A DNA stretch of 64,000 bases from CAG-791 sp045546175 (GTDB taxonomy: Bacteria > Bacillota > Clostridia > Lachnospirales > Lachnospiraceae). The stretch is taken from positions 52,364 to 116,363 of the forward strand of contig JAZQCI010000111.1 in assembly GCA_045546175.1 (NCBI GenBank), written 5' to 3'. A program made the position numbers and the translations under genes. Below the pieces are notes generated by a model that had not been told where the DNA came from, searched no databases, and worked only from the letters and a program-made list of their open reading frames with translations. Below, piece after piece: positions 60,490 to 64,000 of this stretch. Position 1 is the first letter of the stretch. Each line of letters starts with the position of its first letter.

Positions 60490-61455
60490 ATGGCCAACGA
60501 GAGGATGATTAACGAGAGGATCCGGAAGATCACAGAGAATATACTGGAGGATTACAAGAACGGAAGAGACATAGACAAGATGGACGTCTTCAGCCAGCCG
60601 GACAGCGACGCCGTGACGGACATTGTGAATAAGCTGCTCAACATTCTTTTTCCGGGCTACTACAGGGAGAAGAATTACAGGAGCTACAATGACAACAGCA
60701 GGATCAGTATTTTGATCGAGGACGTCGTCTACAATCTCGCCAAGCAGATCGTGATCGCGCTGCGCTTCAGGGATGAATACGCGCAGACGCCGGAGGCGGA
60801 GCTCAAGGACCTCTCGGAGGAACTTGCCATCACCTTTGTCAGCCGGATTCCCGCCATCAGGGAGCTGGTCGACACGGATATGGAGGCTTTTTACCAGGGC
60901 GATCCCGCCGCATACAATAAGGAAGAGATCGTGCTGTGCTACCCGGGCCTTTTAGCCAGTACGGTCAACAGGCTGGCCCACGAGCTGTTCCTGCTCAAAG
61001 TGCCGCTGATCCCCAGAATGATGACGGAGTACGCGCACTCCCGAACCGGTATCGACATCCATCCGGGCGCCACCATCGGCAAATATTTCTTTATGGACCA
61101 CGGGACCGGCATCGTAGTCGGTGAGACGTCCGTCATCGGTGAACATGTCAAAATATACCAGGGCGTCACGATCGGCGCGCTCTCCACAAGGGGCGGACAG
61201 ACCCTGCGCGGGTCCAAGAGACATCCCACCATCGAGGACGATGTCACGATCTACGCCGGCGCCTCCATCCTGGGCGGCGAGACGGTGATCGGAAAGGGCT
61301 CGGTCATCGGCTCCAACGTGTTCATCACAAGCAGCGTAAAGCCGGGGACCAGAATGAGCGTCAAGACGCAGGAGCTGGTGATCCGGCACAAGGAAGAGCT
61401 CGAAGGGCCCAGAGAAGAGGCGGAAGAGGGCGGAAAGCCCGAGAACTGGTATTAA
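60490..61455 (+). CDS. Serine O-acetyltransferase
   Basis: 321 aa. Left-handed beta-helix hexapeptide enzyme making O-acetylserine for cysteine synthesis. HSRTGIDIHPGATIGKYFFMDHGTGIVVGET (about 182-212) holds the catalytic His; ALSTRGGQTLRGSKRHPTIEDDV follows. The N-terminal 170 helical residues are longer than in EpsC and resemble the SrpH/plant-like class. ATG 60490 with AAAGGAG upstream is chosen over the in-frame ATG 60415. A TATAAT (60398-60403) upstream has a poor -35. Confidence 0.88.
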   Translation: MANERMINERIRKITENILEDYKNGRDIDKMDVFSQPDSDAVTDIVNKLLNILFPGYYREKNYRSYNDNSRISILIEDVVYNLAKQIVIALRFRDEYAQTPEAELKDLSEELAITFVSRIPAIRELVDTDMEAFYQGDPAAYNKEEIVLCYPGLLASTVNRLAHELFLLKVPLIPRMMTEYAHSRTGIDIHPGATIGKYFFMDHGTGIVVGETSVIGEHVKIYQGVTIGALSTRGGQTLRGSKRHPTIEDDVTIYAGASILGGETVIGKGSVIGSNVFITSSVKPGTRMSVKTQELVIRHKEELEGPREEAEEGGKPENWY

Positions 61456-61557
61456 TAAAGGCGGCACAGCAGCTGGCTCCACTTGCTTTGGACAAAAAAT
61501 GAAAAGCAGCTCGTTCCGCTGACCTCAGCACAGGAGGGTATAGAGGAGGGTACAGAA

Positions 61558-63096
61558 ATGGAAAAGATATTCGCAGCAGTCAGAGATCTGACACAATACG
61601 CACTGGCAACAGGCCTCATTGAAAAGGAAGACGTGATCTACACGGTCAATTCCCTCATTGGGGCGCTCGGCATCGATGACTATCCGGGCGACCGGGAGGA
61701 GATCCTCGAAGGAGCCGCGACGATCGACCGCGCCGGGATCGAAGATGGGACACTTCTGGAGGGAATCCTGTCGGATATTCTCGAGTACGCCGCCGGCAAG
61801 GACATGCTGGACGGCAGCAGTGTCGTGATGCGGGATCTCTTTGATACAAAGATCATGGGAATCGTGACACCCCGTCCCAGCGAAGTGATCGCGAAGTTCC
61901 GCAAGATCTACGAGGAGGATCCGCTTAAGGCCACAGAATGGTATTACGATTTTTCCCGCAATACGGATTACATCCGCAGATACAGGATCAAAAAGGACAG
62001 AAGGTGGAAGACGGCGACGCAGTACGGCGAGCTCGATATCACGATCAATCTCTCCAAGCCCGAGAAGGACCCCAAGGCGATCGCGGCGGCGAGAAACGCG
62101 GCGCAGACCAGCTATCCCAAGTGCCAGCTCTGCGTGGAAAATGAGGGATATTTTGGCAGAGTGAACCACCCAGCCAGAGAAAACCACCGGATCATTCCGA
62201 TCACGATCCAGGGAAATCCCTGGGGATTCCAGTACTCGCCTTATGTCTATTACAACGAGCACTGCATCGTGTTCAACTCAAGGCACATCCCGATGGCCAT
62301 CAACCATGACACGTTCTGCAAGCTCTTTGACTTCATTAAGGCTTTCCCGCACTATTTCCTGGGCTCCAACGCCGACCTTCCGATCGTGGGCGGCTCGATC
62401 CTGAGCCACGACCATTTCCAGGGCGGGCATTACGATTTTGCCATGGCCAAGGCGCCGGTGGAGCGCACCTTCGCGGTGGGAGGCTTCGAGGACGTGGCCT
62501 GCGGCGTCGTGAACTGGCCCATGTCCTGCATCCGCCTGAGCGGACCCGACACGGAGCGCATCATCGCGCTGGCCGACCACATTCTGGACGCGTGGCGCGG
62601 GTACACGGATGAGGACGCCTTTATCTACGCGTACACGGACGGCACGCCTCACAACACGATCACGCCGATCGCGAGAAAGAGGGACGGCCATTATGAGCTC
62701 GACCTGGTGCTGCGCAACAACATCACGACCGGGGAGCACCCTCTGGGCGTCTACCACCCCCACGCGGAGCTGCACCATATCAAAAAAGAGAATATCGGCC
62801 TGATCGAGGTCATGGGCATGGCTATTCTGCCCGCAAGGCTTCTGGGCGAGATGGCGGATCTCAAAAAAGCCATCCTGAACGGAGACGATTTAAGAGCGGA
62901 TCCCGCGCTGGAGAAGCACGCGGATTGGGCGCAGGAGTTCATGAGCCGCTATGACCGGATCGACGAGAGCAATATCGACCAGATCCTGTGCGACGAGATC
63001 GGGGATGTGTTCCGCCGCGTTCTGGAGGACGCGGGCGTCTACAAGAGGACGCCGGAAGGGCAGGAGGCTTTCGACCGGTTCATAAAGAGTCTTTAA
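61558..63096 (+). CDS. galT: UDP-glucose–hexose-1-phosphate uridylyltransferase (Gram-positive type)
   Basis: 512 aa. Moves UMP between UDP-glucose and galactose-1-phosphate (Leloir pathway). It belongs to the longer Gram-positive GalT class: CQLCVENEGYFGRVNHPARENHR, NPWGFQYSPYVYYNEHCIVFNSRH and SILSHDHFQGGHYDF (catalytic His region) near residue 280. ATG 61558 with GAGGAGGG upstream is chosen; the frame is open from 61483. No galK or galE is adjacent. Confidence 0.95.
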   Translation: MEKIFAAVRDLTQYALATGLIEKEDVIYTVNSLIGALGIDDYPGDREEILEGAATIDRAGIEDGTLLEGILSDILEYAAGKDMLDGSSVVMRDLFDTKIMGIVTPRPSEVIAKFRKIYEEDPLKATEWYYDFSRNTDYIRRYRIKKDRRWKTATQYGELDITINLSKPEKDPKAIAAARNAAQTSYPKCQLCVENEGYFGRVNHPARENHRIIPITIQGNPWGFQYSPYVYYNEHCIVFNSRHIPMAINHDTFCKLFDFIKAFPHYFLGSNADLPIVGGSILSHDHFQGGHYDFAMAKAPVERTFAVGGFEDVACGVVNWPMSCIRLSGPDTERIIALADHILDAWRGYTDEDAFIYAYTDGTPHNTITPIARKRDGHYELDLVLRNNITTGEHPLGVYHPHAELHHIKKENIGLIEVMGMAILPARLLGEMADLKKAILNGDDLRADPALEKHADWAQEFMSRYDRIDESNIDQILCDEIGDVFRRVLEDAGVYKRTPEGQEAFDRFIKSL

Positions 63097-63121
63097 TAAA
63101 GGGTCTGTAAGGAATAGATCT

Positions 63122-63931
63122 ATGAGTGTGGACAAGAAATACGGGGATCTCTGTAATATTCTGAAGGCGGAGGGCAGGCTTGCCGTGGCTTTTTCGGCGG
63201 GCGTGGATTCAACGCTCCTTCTGCGGGCGGCCATCGACGCCCTGGGAAGCGATAAGGTGGTGGCTGTTACCGCTGTCTCACACTCCTTTCCGGAGAGGGA
63301 GAACCGGGAGGCGGAACTGTTTTGCCGCGTAAGCGGCGTCCCGCGGATCACCGTGGAGGTGGACCAGCTGTCCATACCGGGCTTCAGGGAAAACCCGGCG
63401 GACCGGTGTTATATCTGCAAAAAAGAGCTCTTTGGCAGGATGATCGAGGCGGCCCGGGAGAACGGGTTCGAGAAGATCGCGGAAGGGTCCAATCTGGACG
63501 ATCTTGCCGATTACAGGCCGGGGCTTGCCGCGATCAAGGAGCTGGGTGTGCTGAGCCCGCTGCGGGCGGCGATGCTCACCAAGAGCGAGATCCGGGAGAT
63601 CTCCGAGCGGCTGGGACTTCCTACCTGGAACAAGCCCTCCATGGCCTGCCTGGCCACGAGATTCGTCTACGGGGAGACCATCAGTGACGAAAAGCTCCTC
63701 CGGGTCGAGAGAGCGGAGGAACTGTTGCGGGAGATGGGCTTTTTGCAGTACCGCGTGCGGATCCACGGCGAAGACGGGCTTTTGGCGAGGATCGAAGTGA
63801 TGGCTTCCGAGTTCGGAAAGCTTCTGGAGAGCCGGGAAGCGGTCATAGAAAAGCTTATGGAATACGGCTTTAAATATGTCTCGATGGACCTGCGGGGATA
63901 TCGGACGGGTAGTATGAACGAAAGCTTGTGA
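63122..63931 (+). CDS. larE: LarE-type ATP-dependent sacrificial sulfur transferase
   Basis: 269 aa. PP-loop AFSAGVDSTLLLRA (about 22-35), RCYICKKELFGRM (about 95-107), EGSNLDDLADYRPGL and a Cys in MACLATRF (about 177-184) at the position where Lactobacillus LarE donates sulfur for the nickel-pincer cofactor. larA, larB and larC are not in the window; they could be elsewhere, or the protein may serve another sulfur transfer. Starts 25 bp after galT. Confidence 0.85.
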   Translation: MSVDKKYGDLCNILKAEGRLAVAFSAGVDSTLLLRAAIDALGSDKVVAVTAVSHSFPERENREAELFCRVSGVPRITVEVDQLSIPGFRENPADRCYICKKELFGRMIEAARENGFEKIAEGSNLDDLADYRPGLAAIKELGVLSPLRAAMLTKSEIREISERLGLPTWNKPSMACLATRFVYGETISDEKLLRVERAEELLREMGFLQYRVRIHGEDGLLARIEVMASEFGKLLESREAVIEKLMEYGFKYVSMDLRGYRTGSMNESL

Positions 63932-63948
63932 CATGGGGACGTATCCGC

Positions 63949-63997
63949 TGACACATTTTGAGGCGCGTGAAAAGGGCGGCCCCGGTGACACATTTTG
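63949..63997. repeat. Direct repeat TGACACATTTTG near the window end
   Basis: TGACACATTTTG occurs at 63949-63960 and 63986-63997, 37 bp apart, with GGGGAC and GGCCCC nearby. It may begin a larger repeat or mobile element beyond the window. Confidence 0.5.
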
Positions 63998-64000
63998 GTG

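Overview
The window reads as chromosomal DNA of a moderately GC-rich Gram-positive anaerobe of the Clostridia, most likely Lachnospiraceae. Supporting signs are an L20-type leader before infC-rpmI-rplT, a CIRCE box, a tandem glycine riboswitch, polyamine uptake genes with a membrane-anchored PotD, a C39-peptidase RiPP exporter, and a very large protein beside an actin-fold protein that resemble families I associate with Lachnospiraceae. No plasmid, phage or complete insertion sequence was seen. The family assignment is inferred from protein resemblance and context only.

Layout, left to right. 1-0.8 kb: an AbiE-type toxin-antitoxin remnant (antitoxin intact, toxin cut to 50 codons). 0.86-5.4 kb: ychF, a 0.9-kb block of repeats, lgt, then mraZ-rsmH behind a clear promoter and three MraZ boxes; the rest of the division/cell-wall cluster is absent. 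5.6-9.0 kb: oppBCDF-type peptide importer without a binding protein. 9.9-15.2 kb: XRE-cupin regulator and potABCD. 15.3-21.8 kb: STAS protein, short HlyD-like protein, two NHLP-type bacteriocin exporter subunits and a TraX protein. 21.9-24.8 kb: beta-CASP nuclease, folA, PrsA-like lipoprotein. 24.8-33.3 kb: a three-hairpin DNA element, CIRCE, htpG, and an overlapping three-gene set (1269-aa protein, Hsp70/actin-fold protein, helical-repeat protein). 33.4-38.3 kb: purB, purA, a small membrane protein and the infC operon. 38.3-42.8 kb: SGNH lipoprotein, DisA-like domain protein, tRNA-Pro, AI-2E-family and CmpB-family membrane proteins. 43.1-46.8 kb: AmmeMemoRadiSam genes (Memo-AMMECR1 fusion plus radical SAM), EamA transporter, PNPOx-like protein. 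46.9-50.2 kb: purine permease and a glycine-riboswitch-controlled alanine/glycine symporter. 50.5-58.5 kb: zinc-ribbon membrane protein, broken alpha/beta hydrolase, eno, glucokinase, DUF1846 and DUF815 proteins. 58.6-64.0 kb: DUF3298-like exported protein, serine acetyltransferase, galT, larE.

Two themes stand out. First, several intergenic gaps hold hairpin-rich repeats: an array of seven CCTACGAA/TTCGTAGG hairpins with alternating 63/74-bp spacing, a dispersed ~86-bp multi-hairpin element in three good copies on both strands plus two degenerate ones, and a 151-bp element made of three hairpins closed by perfect 11-bp outer arms. Second, two gene sets may repay study: the NHLP exporter with a STAS protein but no visible precursor peptide, and the htpG-proximal set of giant protein, actin-fold protein and helical-repeat protein.

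Regulation is readable in many places: MraZ boxes, putative PuuR-like direct repeats, CIRCE, an L20 leader with attenuator and an ATC start for infC, a riboswitch terminator with half of it duplicated, and palindromes before eno and the purine permease.
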